64,000 nt of DNA. Source: Incurvaria masculella. Its lineage: Eukaryota > Arthropoda > Insecta > Lepidoptera > Incurvariidae. The notes beneath the pieces are model-generated. The model saw only the letters and a list, made by a program, of their open reading frames with translations. It was not told where the DNA came from and did no database searches. Below are positions 9,901 to 22,150 of the stretch, in pieces. How positions within the stretch are numbered: the stretch's first letter is position 1; every line of letters begins with the position of its first letter. Location: positions 28,097,021 through 28,161,020 of the forward strand of contig OX335642.1 of assembly GCA_946894095.1 (NCBI GenBank), given 5' to 3'. Made by a program: the position numbers and the translations under genes.

Positions 9901-10929
9901 GGCCTTGCGAGGAGCAGTTTTTGGTCCGGGGGGAGATACTGCTGCACCCTGTTAAAAACGTCCATCTTTTTTGAAGTGAGCTTACCTTACCCTCGATATG
10001 GCGTCAGACATTCAGGTCGTGCGTCAGTCGACACTAATAATTCCTATGTGGTCGTCAATACGCAGAGTTGTATCCTGAAAGGTCGGTATTGCACTGAACT
10101 AAGTACGCTTCGCGCTGAATACGCGCGCCTGTGTCTTGCTCCTGATAAAATCACAGTTGTATTTGACAGGCACCCTTGGCTGATATGGCCTAAACTTGTG
10201 AAACCATTTGACAAGAGTGCCCATAGTTCGAGCACCGTATTTGGTAGTAATTGTTCTTGAACGTTTTTATTGTGGATGGTAGTATTTAGTTTCTCGCAAA
10301 TAAATGTCAGTGAAAATATCGTGAAGCTTTGGACGGTAGTACTTTTCAGTCACTATTGTTGATACTACTATGGGATCACCTCGTTGCCACCTATTTTTAT
10401 CAAATAACGAATGGTTAATTATTGATTTATGTTTATTTATTAGGTATTTTTTTAATTTTGTAAAACGGCTCCGTTTCTTGAATAATCGCTGTATATATAT
10501 ATATAATATAATAATTTAATTAGCATTGTTCGATTATAACAAGGCACGATTAGGTTATAATAACAGCATTTTTTACAAAATGGAGGCAATCGGCAAAAAA
10601 AATAAAAAATTTAAAATCACACAATGATCCTACTCAAATATTGGCTTTGAACATACAATAATTTGTCGATCTATTCAGAAATGTGATATTAAAAAAATTA
10701 AAGTATCGTTTTAATGTGTCTGTGAAAATCATTTTTATATAGGACATGCGTAATTTTGAAGGCAGTGCAATTAGGAATTTGTCGGTTTGATAGTGACCTT
10801 AAGGTTTTAATGAAGTGCAGACAAATCTGAGTGCAGTGTACTGTCTATGGATGATGAACACACAATAAACAACAATAATAAATACAATATAGTAGTCGAC
10901 GGGGGCTGTATTGTATCGATTCGAATGTA
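9901..10929. other. AT-rich non-coding stretch
   Basis: The open frame through about 9823-10260 has no ATG at its start and no recognised domain. A (TA)n tract lies at about 10489-10510. Nothing else was seen. Confidence 0.4.
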
Positions 10930-10995
10930 ATAGAGAAATTCGTAGCTTCACGTAATTGTCTGGATAGCTCAGCGGGAGAGCAGAGTCGTACAATC
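10930..10995 (+). mobile_element. tRNA-like SINE head fragment
   Basis: TTCGTAGCTTCACGTAATTG is followed by TCTGGATAGCTCAGCGGGAG, which contains a tRNA D-arm/A box (TAGCTCAGCGGGAGAGC). No B box follows. The same unit lies in inverse orientation near 13965-14060, there with a B box. Confidence 0.55.
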
Positions 10996-11393
10996 CAAAG
11001 AACGTATGATAAAGAACGGACAAACATTTTTTCCGGATTATTTTCAATATTTGTCTTTGCATAACATCAAATTAATATGATAACGGTAAAACATACAAAT
11101 ATAGGTAGATAAGTATGTTCCAGGCGAATATTCCACTTACATTCCCGAAACTTTCAGGTCACGCATGAATACAACAATGTATGGATAGTCGATTTGTGTC
11201 GCCCTGCGATTCGCCCCGATTGAAACATCAAATAACCCCTCATCTCGCGGAACCCTCTTTACGGAACCTCACCCCCTACCTGCGCCGGTGAACGGAAACT
11301 AGATTGCCCGTTTTAAGTCGGAAAAGGGGTTTGTTCGGATTTGTCAGAAATACATTTGTGCTGGCGTAGCGCGATCGACGAAGATATGAGATT

Positions 11394-11487
11394 CGTTTTT
11401 GATAGCATAATCTGTGTGATACTTATATTCACATCTTTCTGAGGGTACTCATCTAACGCATCCTTTTGGTTCAAAGAATCAAATAAC
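11394..11487. repeat. Interspersed repeat B, copy 2
   Basis: TTTTTGATAGCATAATCTGT through CATCCTTTTGGTTCAAAGAA matches the block at 6162-6245. A GAGCAAAGCCCGG motif (about 11543) and a (TTTA)n tract (about 11560-11583) follow shortly after; these may be the end of another element. Confidence 0.5.
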
Positions 11488-11929
11488 TATTTTTTACTAA
11501 CTGTGGCTCTCTGCTCCGCAAATTCCTTTTGGACATTCACCCGAGCAAAGCCCGGTAAAATTTATTTATTTATTTATTTATTTCTTCTTAAAAAATATTC
11601 TCTAAAGTACATACAATGCAAAGAAAAGTATATATAACATACTTATATCACATATATTCAACAAGTTAACTCGTATGTATTACGGTTAGTAAGACTGCTG
11701 CCTACAGAAGAATACATTCTGTGTAGTAGGCAGCTGATTTCGTCATTTGACTACTTAAAACTGTGTTGTTCTTCATCTGTGGGTTTATTTATACATAGGC
11801 TGCAATAGTTTATCCGAGGCCGCGGGTAATTTCAGGTATGTTTTAGATGAAATTGTTTTAGATTAAATGCGCACAATGACTCACCGCAGTTTGATTGCAG
11901 TCAGATTATTATGATTTTTTATGTAACCT

Positions 11930-12022
11930 GACAGGGATGGCTGATACCACACAACTTCCGTTATGATATTAGCCTAATTCACTACATTCCCGAAGGAATT
12001 CGGTGCCATGCCAGGACCTTCC
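11930..12022 (-). mobile_element. tRNA-headed SINE family, tail fragment
   Basis: GGGATGGCTGATACCACAC and CCCGAAGGAATTCGGTGCC are the 3' part of the SINE family in inverse orientation; the head is missing. Confidence 0.75.
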
Positions 12023-12464
12023 TTAATGGTTTAGGAACGCATACAATACCAATAGTTGATTATTCCCCTTGCAACTATCTGGATATAATTTTAAAAAATC
12101 CTTTAGCCAAGGAATATTGTTTCCAAATGTATGTCTAGGTACAGGTCAGTAAGATCAGTATTGTTTATAACTATAGATTTGGATTAGCGATTCAAATTTG
12201 ATTTATTTGTATACAGTTATTTCACTGAAATAAAATCGGGCAAAAGACACAACTTAACGCCCCAGGCGTTTTCCACCAGTCTACCTTCGGCAAAGTAGTG
12301 CGAGTAGCAGTTATGGAGTCAATTTAATAATGAAACCTAACTTAACTCGATACAAATACATGATAATGAATATAAATAACTAAAAAAATACACTCGAATC
12401 AAGAACCTACTGCCTTTTTTTATTCGGTTAAAAGAAATGGAGATTTTTTTTGCATGCAACCTAA

Positions 12465-12600
12465 CATGGATGGCTAATACCACACAACTACCGTTATGAT
12501 ATTAGCCCAAACACCACATTCCCGATGGAATTAGGTACCATGACAGAACCTACCCTTTATGAGCACGGCTACATTGAACTGGATAGAAAACATACTCATA
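12465..12600 (-). mobile_element. tRNA-headed SINE family, tail and mid-body
   Basis: ATGGATGGCTAATACCACAC to TTTATGAGCACGGCTACATT and GAACTGGATAGAAAAC are collinear with the complement of the full copy at 45248-45590. No tRNA head is present. Confidence 0.8.
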
Positions 12601-13480
12601 CTTATTAAAATTACAATTATAATAAAAAGAACGTATACATTGCCAAAACTTGTGTTCAAATGTTTTTAAAAAAATGAAAGAATTACATTCACTAATAAAC
12701 ACATTCAAAGCAAGATGTTGTAATGTTCATTCCTGTGCCACTGTTGCTACCTTAAATACAGCTCAGTGTATTAAATAAAGACTTTAGAAATCATTGGAAT
12801 TAGGGAGACAAAAATATAAAGCGAGCGGCGTTTTGAGGATCCAAATGCTTAAGACTCCGGAAAAATTTTAGCTCGTCGCACGTCCGATCTTATTCGACAT
12901 CAAAAAAGAGGAAGTTTTCAATAGCGCTGGTTTATTTTCCTCATCCTAATTGCCGTAAAAAGGACGTTATTCTTAAAATGAAAAGGACCACATCGTTTAA
13001 GGAAATAAGTTCCTCATATTCTTCAATATTTTTTGTCTGACAGATGTTTTTTAAACGAATTAATTCAATTAGTATTTAGTACTAAATTATGACATACACC
13101 CGGTGAATTTTTCACGTGGCCAAATAGTAAATTATAAGGTTTCTTACCATAAACTCGAAATTAGTGCACTCGCCACGGGTAAATCTTGAAAATTTTAGTT
13201 ACCTTCAAGGGAAAAAAATATTTCGAACTTTAACCAACATCGGGCTTCATCTGTAACATATACATAACATACAATTTATATTTGATACATGATTGTAACT
13301 GTACATAAATAGAATATGTTCTTTTGCGTTAAAGCTGGCTGTAGTAATCATACATTTTTCCCATTTATCCATCAAACAATTGACGATAAGGAAATAATAC
13401 TTGTCTTAATCACAGTAAAGCCAAATTTTTTATTGAATAATTTTTTTCTGGAATTATTATGTAGTATCTAAATAATGTTC
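12601..13480. other. Non-coding stretch
   Basis: AT-rich, short frames only, no recognised repeat or RNA. Confidence 0.4.
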
Positions 13481-13735
13481 AGTATTTTTTATGTCTCTCG
13501 AAACTTTTCCCAGGGCTTCGTTGCTTTTTAATCAAGCTTTTTTTTGTTTATACAATACATATGCCAAGTTTCATTTAAATTTATTCAGACATAACAACAA
13601 TGTAAACCCTCAAATTTACGTCATAACGACATCGACTATCCATATACCAAGTTTCATACAAATCTGTTCAGGCGTTAGGGCGTGATTGAGTAACAAACAT
13701 CCAAACTTTTCCCATTTTAGTGAGATTAGATTGGA
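13481..13735 (+). repeat. Lepidopteran-type interspersed repeat fragment
   Basis: Contains the blocks ATGCCAAGTTTCATTTAAAT, ATATACCAAGTTTCATACAA and GTTCAGGCGTTAGGGCGTGA followed by GTAACAAACATCC. I recognise this as a very common insect repeat style (CCAAGTTTCAT...CGTAACAAACATCC). The class is uncertain and it has no coding capacity. Confidence 0.5.
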
Positions 13736-13959
13736 TTGGATGGTATAATTGGCCTTTCTTTGAAACTCACGAAGAAACTTTTCATGTTTTAATTTTATGC
13801 ACTAAGTTAGATATAACGCAAAACGTCGAGATGGAGTTTAGTCCAGATACAATTAATAAGAGACTCATGCACAACTTCAAGGAGAGTTAGGCATGAAAGT
13901 ACACAATTTGAGATTATTTTGGAAAGGACCATAAACATTATTTGCTCCGGACATTCGTC

Positions 13960-14110
13960 TAAAGAAGGATGCGAACCTAGGACCTTCAGATTACATGTCT
14001 ACTTTTCTACCTCGGAACTATCCAGACAATTACGTCAAGCAACGAATACCTCGATTACATAATCTAGAATTCGACGATCGACAAATCCACTTTGAATCGA
14101 CACATTTCGC
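13960..14110 (-). mobile_element. tRNA-like SINE head with body
   Basis: Read downward from about 14060, ACGTAATTGTCTGGATAG is followed by an A-box-like TAGTTCCGAGGTAG and then GGTCCTAGGTTCGCATCC, whose GGTTCGCATCC is one base from the B-box consensus. It matches the unit at 10930-10995 in inverse orientation. The anticodon arm lacks U33, so it is a SINE or tRNA relic and not a functional tRNA. Confidence 0.6.
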
Positions 14111-15424
14111 CCAAATAACACGTACTCCTGCATTCTATTATCTTATCTGTGGCGTTCGACGCGTCTATTTGGCAAACTCGAACAAGAGCCGCATTCCGGC
14201 AATGACGCGTCGCACGTCGACATATGTATGTTGCTGCTCTCACGGCTATGCTCGGACGGCGAGCGACGACGTACCGTGACGTCAACTTGTTGAAATTGGC
14301 ACTTTTTAATTGGCACAGTTAAATTTACCCTGAAAACGCCACACGTGAAGTTCTGAGCGATACACCGCGTCAAAATGAGCAGGGTTTCGAAGGAAATTAT
14401 TTTGACGTTCTGCAATAAACAGGTTTATTTAATAAATAGATTTATCTAATATAAATTGTATGTATCGAAACCAAATCGACTTCCTTTATTTAAAATATTG
14501 AAATTTAAACCAAAATCATGGAAAATGAGTTTATCATTATAAAATTAAAAGAACTGTTTGGGAACATTTACGATACAACCTTTTTTCAATCTCAACCATG
14601 TTTGTTTACCTAGCCCTAGGTTATCACATATTCTTTGCCCTAGGCGTTACGTGATCTTACGGAGGACTTTATATCCTTTCTCAAAGTTTGAATAATTTTG
14701 GTAGAATCTACATTTTTTTCAAAGACTTAGGCATTGTTTTTTTGTTTTGTTTTTACATATGGTACTTCGTCTTTTTGATCTTTGATCTTTTTGATTCAAT
14801 GCTGTAGGTATCTTTAAAATCATTCAATATATTGGTTGCGATTTTTATTTACCAAGTGGTAATCATGACAAAGATACAGATTGTTTGGACATAATGAAAG
14901 AGTGATGAAAGAGATATACAGCAAATTCACAAACCTGAATCGGGTGGAAATGATTTTCCCAGACAATCGAGAATAACTTATCTTGATCCGGTATCACATG
15001 GTTTGTAAAAAATAAATTCTTAGCACCCGTAATCAAAAAGCATGTATAAAAAGATGCAAGCCTGTTGAATAAGCCCGCACATAATGGATCTAAAACTAAG
15101 AAAGAATTCTGGATTCTCATACTTCTTCAGTTGCTTGCAATGGCGAAGAACGTTTTTTCTGAGCAAACGAATACAAAATGAACTCGATTGAATTCCCATT
15201 AAAACTCTGAAGCATATCTAAAGCATAACTCGATTCCGTAACTTTACAATAATAAAACTACCCCTCAAAGAACTCAGCTTTCTAGAATCACATTGTAATG
15301 TTGCGAATGAGCTTGATTACTAGGTATACAACATGGCGCAAGCTTCACATATTTTTCGTTTGAATGAACAAACGTAGCTTATGACTAGTTGTACACGGCA
15401 TGGATGTTGCTCTATGGAACTTGC
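14111..15424. other. Non-coding stretch
   Basis: Overlapping short frames lie on both strands at 14143-14415 with no recognised domain. The rest is AT-rich. Nothing supported. Confidence 0.4.
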
Positions 15425-15635
15425 ATGCCTTATTCCTGCCCGTCCAACCTATATCTGGAGCACCCGCCTCAAAGAACCGTTTCTTAAACTCATTGCTCTA
15501 ACGCACCGCCAGATATGGAACCGTCTGCCGGTGGGTTCCTTTCCTGAAACCTACAACTAAGAAGACTTCAAACGTAATTTGAACAAGCCCGATAGCCTAG
15601 CGATAGTCCGCATATCCTATAGTGCCTGGCACTAT
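15425..15635 (+). pseudogene. LINE ORF2 C-terminal relic
   Basis: One plus frame at about 15505-15635 reads RQIWNRLPVGSFPETYN, stop, EDFKRNLNKPDSLAIVRISY. The pattern R..WNRLP...FP..YN...FK.N.. is typical of the far C terminus of Jockey/CR1-like LINE reverse transcriptases. Stops and loss of everything upstream make it a dead fragment. Confidence 0.65.
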
Positions 15636-15663
15636 AGAATATGCGTCAGGCACTATAGGATAT
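15612..15663. repeat. Perfect 17-bp hairpin
   Basis: ATATCCTATAGTGCCTG at 15612-15628 and its exact complement CAGGCACTATAGGATAT at 15647-15663 flank an 18-nt spacer that itself repeats GCACTATAG. The hairpin lies at the end of the LINE relic. Confidence 0.7.
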
Positions 15664-18286
15664 AGAGTGAGGTGGATTTGACTTTTCTGAACACCTTTGG
15701 CCTCTCAGCACAGCTATCCATACCGGTGTTTAATTCAATAAAAGCTATTTTGACATCGGAGTCTGATTTCTTACGACTACAAGTTCGTATCAAATTACGA
15801 AATCTTCCCACGTAGATGTCGCTCCTCGGTATCTAACTAATGCATTATTTTGTTACAATCTGTCTCGGATTAATTAAATGTAGCTACAGTCTGTGTTTGG
15901 GATTACAAGCTATTCTACCAATTTGGTGGAGTCCCTCTGGTAACCAACGTAAGTCCCACAAATGCAAGCAGCAAACCTGATCTGCCAAACTTGTTCAGGG
16001 GTGTTACCATGGTAATTAACTAACTGGGTGAATAGGCAAATAAGTAATTAAATCTGACGCTTACTTTTATTTTGTACCATGCTGTCAAACGACGTATTAT
16101 TCGGCTAAGTGAACTAAAACTTACCGGTCTGCATGGTCCAAATCCAACTAAATGTCAGATTTAATCACTCCCTTTCCGTTTTCCTCGGCGAGTTACTTTA
16201 CCGAGATCGTGAACAGATGAATAAAAAGGTCTTTCTTATCGTCTGAAGGTCGTAACATCTACTTATATTGGTGAAATATTTGACATCGGCTCTCTCATTC
16301 GTATTGTTCTGAGTCATTTAACACTGTTTACTAATTTTCTGATTTTATCATTATTCTACTAGCTTAGCCGATGTTAATTTAATGATTAATTTGTTTTTTG
16401 ATCTCTTTATACAAAAACCGTCGTAATAAAGCTTCCTAATAAAATTTCTGTCATGCCTTGCCTATCGAGGTTAAAGATGGGTGAACTGTAGGTACTCTTC
16501 ATTTCTGACCAGGTGGTAGAGTTCATTCGTTCCGGTTTAGTACCATCACATTGAATTTAAATGGTCCATATTATCCATTCTTTGTAACGGTATCGTGCAA
16601 TAAAAAAAAATATCCTGGCGTGAGACCTGATTGCCTAGTGTGTGTGGAATTAATTGTACAGCTCTTGAATTTCAAAATCTGTCATGAATGTAATAATCTG
16701 ATTATGTTCATCAGGTTGCTATTTTTGGCTTCTTAGATCCGATTATTCTGTTACAGGTTTGATTAAAATCGATCTAATTTCGCTAATGGTAATTCAAAGG
16801 CACATATTAGGTACGCAGTACTAGTGCCGAGTCTGCTGCTGCGACATTAGGCTTATGTTAGAGCCACACTACCAATGTTCCGGGAGGTCACGATATTTTT
16901 GGTCACGATAAGGTAAATGGCTGAATCTGGGCTTACATGTTAGATACCAACCTTATGATCCTAAATATATCAGTCTGCCTGCGCCAACCACGTTAGCCAG
17001 ATAGACTATACAAAATAAAGTTTGGTATGTAACTGCTGATAAATATACTGATTGTCTGGACATATTGATGTTATTAATTAAACAACAATAACCAGTGTTT
17101 TTTTTAATATTAGATACTTATATTTACCTTAAGTTATCGCCTATAACTACGAAATGCAACCAAAGATATGTTTAGTTTTAATATTACTAAGCAAGTATAT
17201 GCTGATACTTTCATGCTTCGTCATTTACCTTATCATATATGTTGTTTTGTTACGATAACTACTTTTTCAGGCTCCACCGCAACCACTTGACGCAGGCAGA
17301 CCGACCCATTTAGCTTCAGATGGTTGGTCTTTATCATGCGAACCCAGTTTCAGCCATTTACGTTATCATTACCATTTTCGTCGTGAGCTCCTAGTCTACA
17401 AAGTGATGAAGGAGACACGTTTTCCTTTACCATGAGCATTCGTGTAATGTTTGTTGAAGCGCTCATCAAACTCGAAGAGACATAATGTTTCTCGCCAATG
17501 ATTATTGTCGAAAATCTAAGGTAATTTTCATTGTAACATAATTTGCGCGTAAGTGATGGAACTACTACATTGCAAAAACTATAATTTTAAGGTTATAAAT
17601 ATGAAATAAAATATTTAATATTAAATGTTTTATGTCTGTCCGACTGTCTACAGGTCGCATGTCTCAACCGATTCTCTTGAAATTTTGTAAGCACTTTCGA
17701 TATTAATTTAAATTTTGTTTGTCGAGCGAGTCAAAATGGCGGAGTAATTTAAAAAAAATCTGTTTTCCTCTACTGTTCGAATTTTAACCAATTCTCTTGA
17801 AATTTTTAATTCGAACCAGTTTTTTAAAAAACAAACGAGTTACCTTCTTATATCAGACAGAAATGCCCAAAACTAAGCAATTAGTAATACATTTCATTGA
17901 AAACCATCTCATTGCCATCCATACGAAATTCATCTCCTAATTATGTGCTTGCGATTTAAAACTTGACGTTTAATTGACATTTTAATTTTGTTCCGATTTC
18001 ATTTTCCACCTCGGCGAGATGGAGCAGTTAAACAGTTCGAAACATGTTTTATGGTCTGTCAAAACGCCAGAAGTCAGAACACAGAACTGTCATTATGTCA
18101 CCACAGCGCCATTTTTTGTTGTACCGTCGCAGCCGGTTCGAACATGACCAAAGATTATTGTAGCTTGTATTCATTTAGTTCATATTTCAGGTGCATACTG
18201 ATCTCATCCGTAAAGCGATGACGTAGCCACGTATTGGTGATGATAGAATGACGGTACGGTTACGACTTCGGAAAGCGTAAGCGGGG
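15664..18286. other. Long non-coding stretch
   Basis: No gene or RNA seen. About 17640-17830 holds two copies of the block CCRATTCTCTTGAAATTTT, part of an unclassified interspersed repeat. A block at about 16010-16080 (AAGTAATTAAATCTGACGCTT ... ACCATGCTG) resembles one at about 19870-19920. Otherwise AT-rich single-copy-looking DNA. Confidence 0.4.
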
Positions 18287-18326
18287 TTAGGTTAGGTTAG
18301 GTTAGGTTAGGTTAGGTTAGGTTAGG
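18287..18326 (+). repeat. Interstitial (TTAGG)8 telomere-type repeat
   Basis: Eight perfect units of TTAGG, the canonical insect telomere motif, sit inside ordinary sequence between a G-rich edge (GCGGGG) and GGGGTTTCC. No telomere-specific LINE (TRAS/SART type) was recognised next to it, so this is an interstitial array. Confidence 0.9.
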
Positions 18327-19458
18327 GGTTTCCTTTCTCCGCATCGGCCTCCTAGGGCGCCATCATCAGTCGGTGAGTACGTTATGAGTAAATTGACTGT
18401 CCGTTGACTCCGACGTCACACCCGCGATGGTAGTGATACTTTTGTATGCTTTCAACTTTCACAATAACCATAGACTTAGAATGTAAAGACATACAGTCAA
18501 GTGACGTATGAGACAAAAATCGTTAAAAAATATTGAGGAAAAGTTATGAAATTTGGTCGACCAATAATCAGTGGGTCACCCCTTATTTACCATAAATACA
18601 GAGTTTTTTACCGAGATTTTACCCCATTTACTTAACATTCTATAAATGCACAGGTCACCATGCTTCTTTAAGGAAAACTAGAAAAATCATGAAGAATTCA
18701 CTGAAAAACATTTTACATTCCATGAGCGCGACTCCAATGTACTGATAACGATTTCAGAAGTTGTCTCATTGAGCAGATGTGTTCCCTCTAACTCGCGGAT
18801 GTGGTACCTGAGTTGACGTCTCACTCCCACACTTTGTTCGTCTCGTAAGCACAGCGCACCATGCTAGGCCTATGACAATACTGTTTTCCAATCAGGACAA
18901 CAGTAACTACCTACCATCAATCCTCGGGACCTTTCCCGTACCCTCAAACTCTCAACCCTAACTCGACTAGTTCCGGACGCAATTTAACGAAATTGAGGTG
19001 CGGCCGGCGCCCGCGGAGGTGAACAGGCGAACGAGATTTTTTTATTAACGGCGCGGGCGATAAAGTTGGCAACGTGCAAATAAAATGCTCTCGCGAGCGG
19101 CGCAGCTGCACTGACGGACGGACCACAGAGTTGCCGGCTCTTCTACACTGGGCCAGTGTGTGAAGGCACCATTTATAGCATTTTTAGACACATTTCTCAG
19201 AATAATCATTAACAGTCGTACTCAGAGAGAACCTGTCATAACTTAGTACGGGGTTAGCACCGGACTAACCATACAAAAACTGGTTTAGTCCGGCGTATTA
19301 AAGTTAGTCCGAATGCGGGTGTAAGTATTCTGTACATTGATTTAGTAAATGAATGTGTGAAAACAAAAACACCAAAAGCAGCAATATGGCATCCAGTTAA
19401 ACGTGTCCTCAACCTAAGAGGTTCCCGACAACGCCCATGGGCTTTCGAACTTTCACAG
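18327..19458. other. Intergenic stretch with GC-rich block (about 18940-19160)
   Basis: The GC-rich block contains GGTGCGGCCGGCGCCCGCGG and TCGCGAGCGGCGCAGCTGCA. It precedes the possible exon at 19459 by about 300 bp and could be promoter-like; this is inference only. Confidence 0.35.
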
Positions 19459-19597
19459 GAGCCGCGAAATACATGCCGGACGGCACGTACTTCTTCACGC
19501 CACATTTTGAAGGAACCAAGGTTGTACTGTGGGAAAATATCGCGGTGAAATACACTCCGTTCCTCAGTTTACCGACTCTGTTGATAAAGTATCTCGG
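19459..19597 (+). CDS. Possible internal exon of an unrecognised host gene
   Basis: A 139-nt segment lies between an acceptor-like CTTTCGAACTTTCACAG (ending 19458) and a donor-like CGG|GTATGT (GT at 19598). One frame is open throughout and encodes AAKYMPDGTYFFTPHFEG followed by TKVVLWENIAVKYTPFLSL. By my count 25 of 41 informative codons end in G or C, well above the AT-rich surroundings, as expected of a lepidopteran coding exon. The open frame runs from an ATG at 19437 to 19640 if unspliced. I do not recognise the protein. It is not next to any transposon part. Neighbouring exons were not found in the window, so this could still be chance. Confidence 0.3.
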
Positions 19598-19640
19598 GTA
19601 TGTGTGTGAGAAACAGTCATTTCGGGATTGTCGACAGTAA

Positions 19641-20992
19641 ATAGGTTGCGCGTTAGGCCATAGTAGAAAGTGAATAGAGGAATAGCGTCATGAGCACTTG
19701 AGGTAAAGACTATAAAACCAAGAAAGAAACCATTTCTACCTAGTTGGAGGGTCTCCAAACTCTGGTATATCTCTGGTCCGTCAACGAGACGTTCAGCATC
19801 GAGTGCGATAATCCATGCAGGTACTTATCTGATCCGTCCCACATGCTAAATGACCTCAACGGGTGACATGGCAAGTAAGTGATTAAATTTGACGTTTAGG
19901 TGCATTTTATACCATGCTAATGGGTAAACTGTTCACTTTCCGAATATCATTGTATACTATTCGTGCCACTTCTGATACCAAAAAATATGATCGCCTCACA
20001 AGAAGATGTCTTATGGTAGTCAAGAGTTTGCTCTCACAATCTCACATGTAAACTAATTTGTTAGCATAAAAAATACAAACCCGGCACAGGTTCACCAGAG
20101 CTAATAAATGCCAGTAAAAAATATGATGAATCCAATTGTGTATTTGCATCAAACGGAGGAAATGGAGAAACTGAAACTGAAAACAAGATATACAATTGTC
20201 AAATATAAAATAAATGATCTATTCAGAAATGAATTGACTCCATATCAGTTATTAATACCAGTTTGAACTATTCTCAGCTCTGTTAAGACCTAACGACGGA
20301 AAAAATGTATGACTGGCAGCGATGGAAACAGCTCTGCAAAAAGCTTTCACCGGGGGCAACGGATGCTGCGACGGAGGTACTAGCATCTCTTCTGCATGTC
20401 GAGAGCCGTGTATTTTTTAGGTCCTATATTTCTTCAGTGTTTTGGCCTCACTTAAATTCGGCACACATTTATAAATGCAAGATTTAATTTTAAAAGGTGA
20501 GATGCATTTTCGACTAGCCAAATGCGTGAATTATTATCCATATGGAATACACACTTCTGAATGCTCGCTGAATAAGTAAATAACATTCGAGTTGTTCTGG
20601 TGCATTTACGGATTGCTTATGAAATTTGATATGTTATCTTTTAGTAGTCAAAAACATGAAAAAGTTTCATTTCGTGCCAGTCATTCCTTGTGACGCTGCG
20701 ATCGATTACCAGAATACGTTTTTTTTTGGCTAAAACCGCAAACATCCATCGTAATGATATAACCCAACTCACCGCATATATTAAGGTATACTGGTAGAGA
20801 AAACCATTTGGTGTGTCCATTTTTGCCATTGTTTTATTTGAAACGAGCAGATAATTTATATTTGTATTTCCCGACCTTCTATCTATGAACTATAAATGTG
20901 ATATACATGTATGTATAATTTTCCGTTAAACCATGACACTTTAATTGAAGAAAGAGCCCTTTAAAAAGTACTACTTTATGAATACACTGCAA
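19641..20992. other. Non-coding stretch
   Basis: Short frames only. Nothing supported except the faint repeat block near 19870-19920 mentioned with 15664-18286. Confidence 0.4.
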
Positions 20993-21057
20993 GGCTGGAC
21001 CCGAACCAGCAAAACATACCATTCGCAGGTATTGTGTCTACCAATTTCGCCACCTCC
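20993..21057 (-). repeat. tRNA-Leu-like relic or SINE head
   Basis: Read on the minus strand, GTGGCGAAATTGGTAGACAC is a leucine-type D-arm. A perfect 5-bp anticodon stem follows (ATACC/GGTAT around TGCGAAT, 21016-21032), then a perfect 5-bp T-arm (GCTGG/CCAGC around TTCGGGT, 20994-21010). U33 is missing and the 7-bp acceptor stem does not pair, so it should not be a working tRNA. It may be the head of a SINE. Confidence 0.6.
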
Positions 21058-22101
21058 TTTATACCCATGATTTGGAGAATTCATTCATATTACATTTCTT
21101 TGGAAAAATCGAGCTTTTAGCCACTCAAAAATGACCATTTTTTGTTAGTAATAACCAGCAAAGTTACTATAACTTTGGTTTCAATAAGTGAAGATATCTC
21201 GAAGCGTCAAAGTGAAACCAGTGTACAGTGAATCGATTAGGAAAATATTTATTTTACCCAAAGCTCTCGAAGGTTCTCTGGCCTTGAAAGCGCAATCTTC
21301 AAGCACTGAAGGAAAGCTTCCATCGCCTTATCTAAACAAGATTGTGAATTTAATTATTTTTGTTGACGTTAAAGTTCATTGACCGTTTTCAGGAAATTCA
21401 CTTTTGTAACGTCGCGTCTACGAGAAAGGCATCGTAAATTTTCAGCTTTTTGCCATTCTCAAATAATCCATCGCTAACAATAATAATTATTATTTTATAT
21501 ATAGTATTTTAAATTGTAACAAATATTGCATTTTATTTGACTGTTTTAGTTCTTGATTTGTATTTGTGTAATATTGGCCCACGAAAAAATCGAATGTGTA
21601 AAACACGACCTCGTTAAAGATATGTGTTTCAATAGAGATCGAGTGACCCAGAGTACAGTTGTGATTTAGAGGGTTATTTATAACCCACAATTATTAGGAA
21701 ATTACAAAAAATAACATTGTAGCCTGACCATGCGTTCAGTGACCTACATTATTATACGATATGTTTTGGTGGAATTCTCAAACCTAGACTAGTCCATCCA
21801 ATAACATCTGATTACAAAAACAATAACAAACTTAGATGAATATTAATAGTAGTTCGATTGCGTTTACCCTTTTCGTAATATTTTCAGCATGCGTTGTTGG
21901 TGAGCGTTATTTTAGCAATAAATCGTACACCTTCCAGGACGCAATTATTCTGCCAAATTACGTTAATGCCTACAAATAAAACAATTATTTTCCAACTTTT
22001 CACACATTGCACTTTTTGAAAATTGTTTATTGTAATAGCTACCTGTCTGTGATAACTCCATAATTCCACTTCCTATCCTATTGATATAGGAGTGTGTTTT
22101 T
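21058..22101. other. AT-rich non-coding stretch
   Basis: No gene, RNA or clear repeat recognised. Confidence 0.4.
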
Positions 22102-22150
22102 AGGGTTCCGTACCCAAAGGGTACCAATAGAACTATTACTAAGCCTCCGT
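22102..22150 (+). mobile_element. Helitron-like repeat, 5' fragment
   Basis: TAGGGTTCCGTACCCAAAGG followed shortly by ACTATTACTAAGCCTCCGTT matches the 5' end of the copies at 1925 and 3487; everything after is missing. Confidence 0.7.

Noticed and set aside
10963..10990. tRNA gene suggested by GATAGCTCAGCGGGAGAGC
   Set aside because: Only the D-arm is present; no anticodon arm or B box follows. Called a SINE head.
13960..14030. tRNA gene on the minus strand
   Set aside because: Both boxes are recognisable but U33 and a pairing acceptor stem are missing; more likely a SINE.
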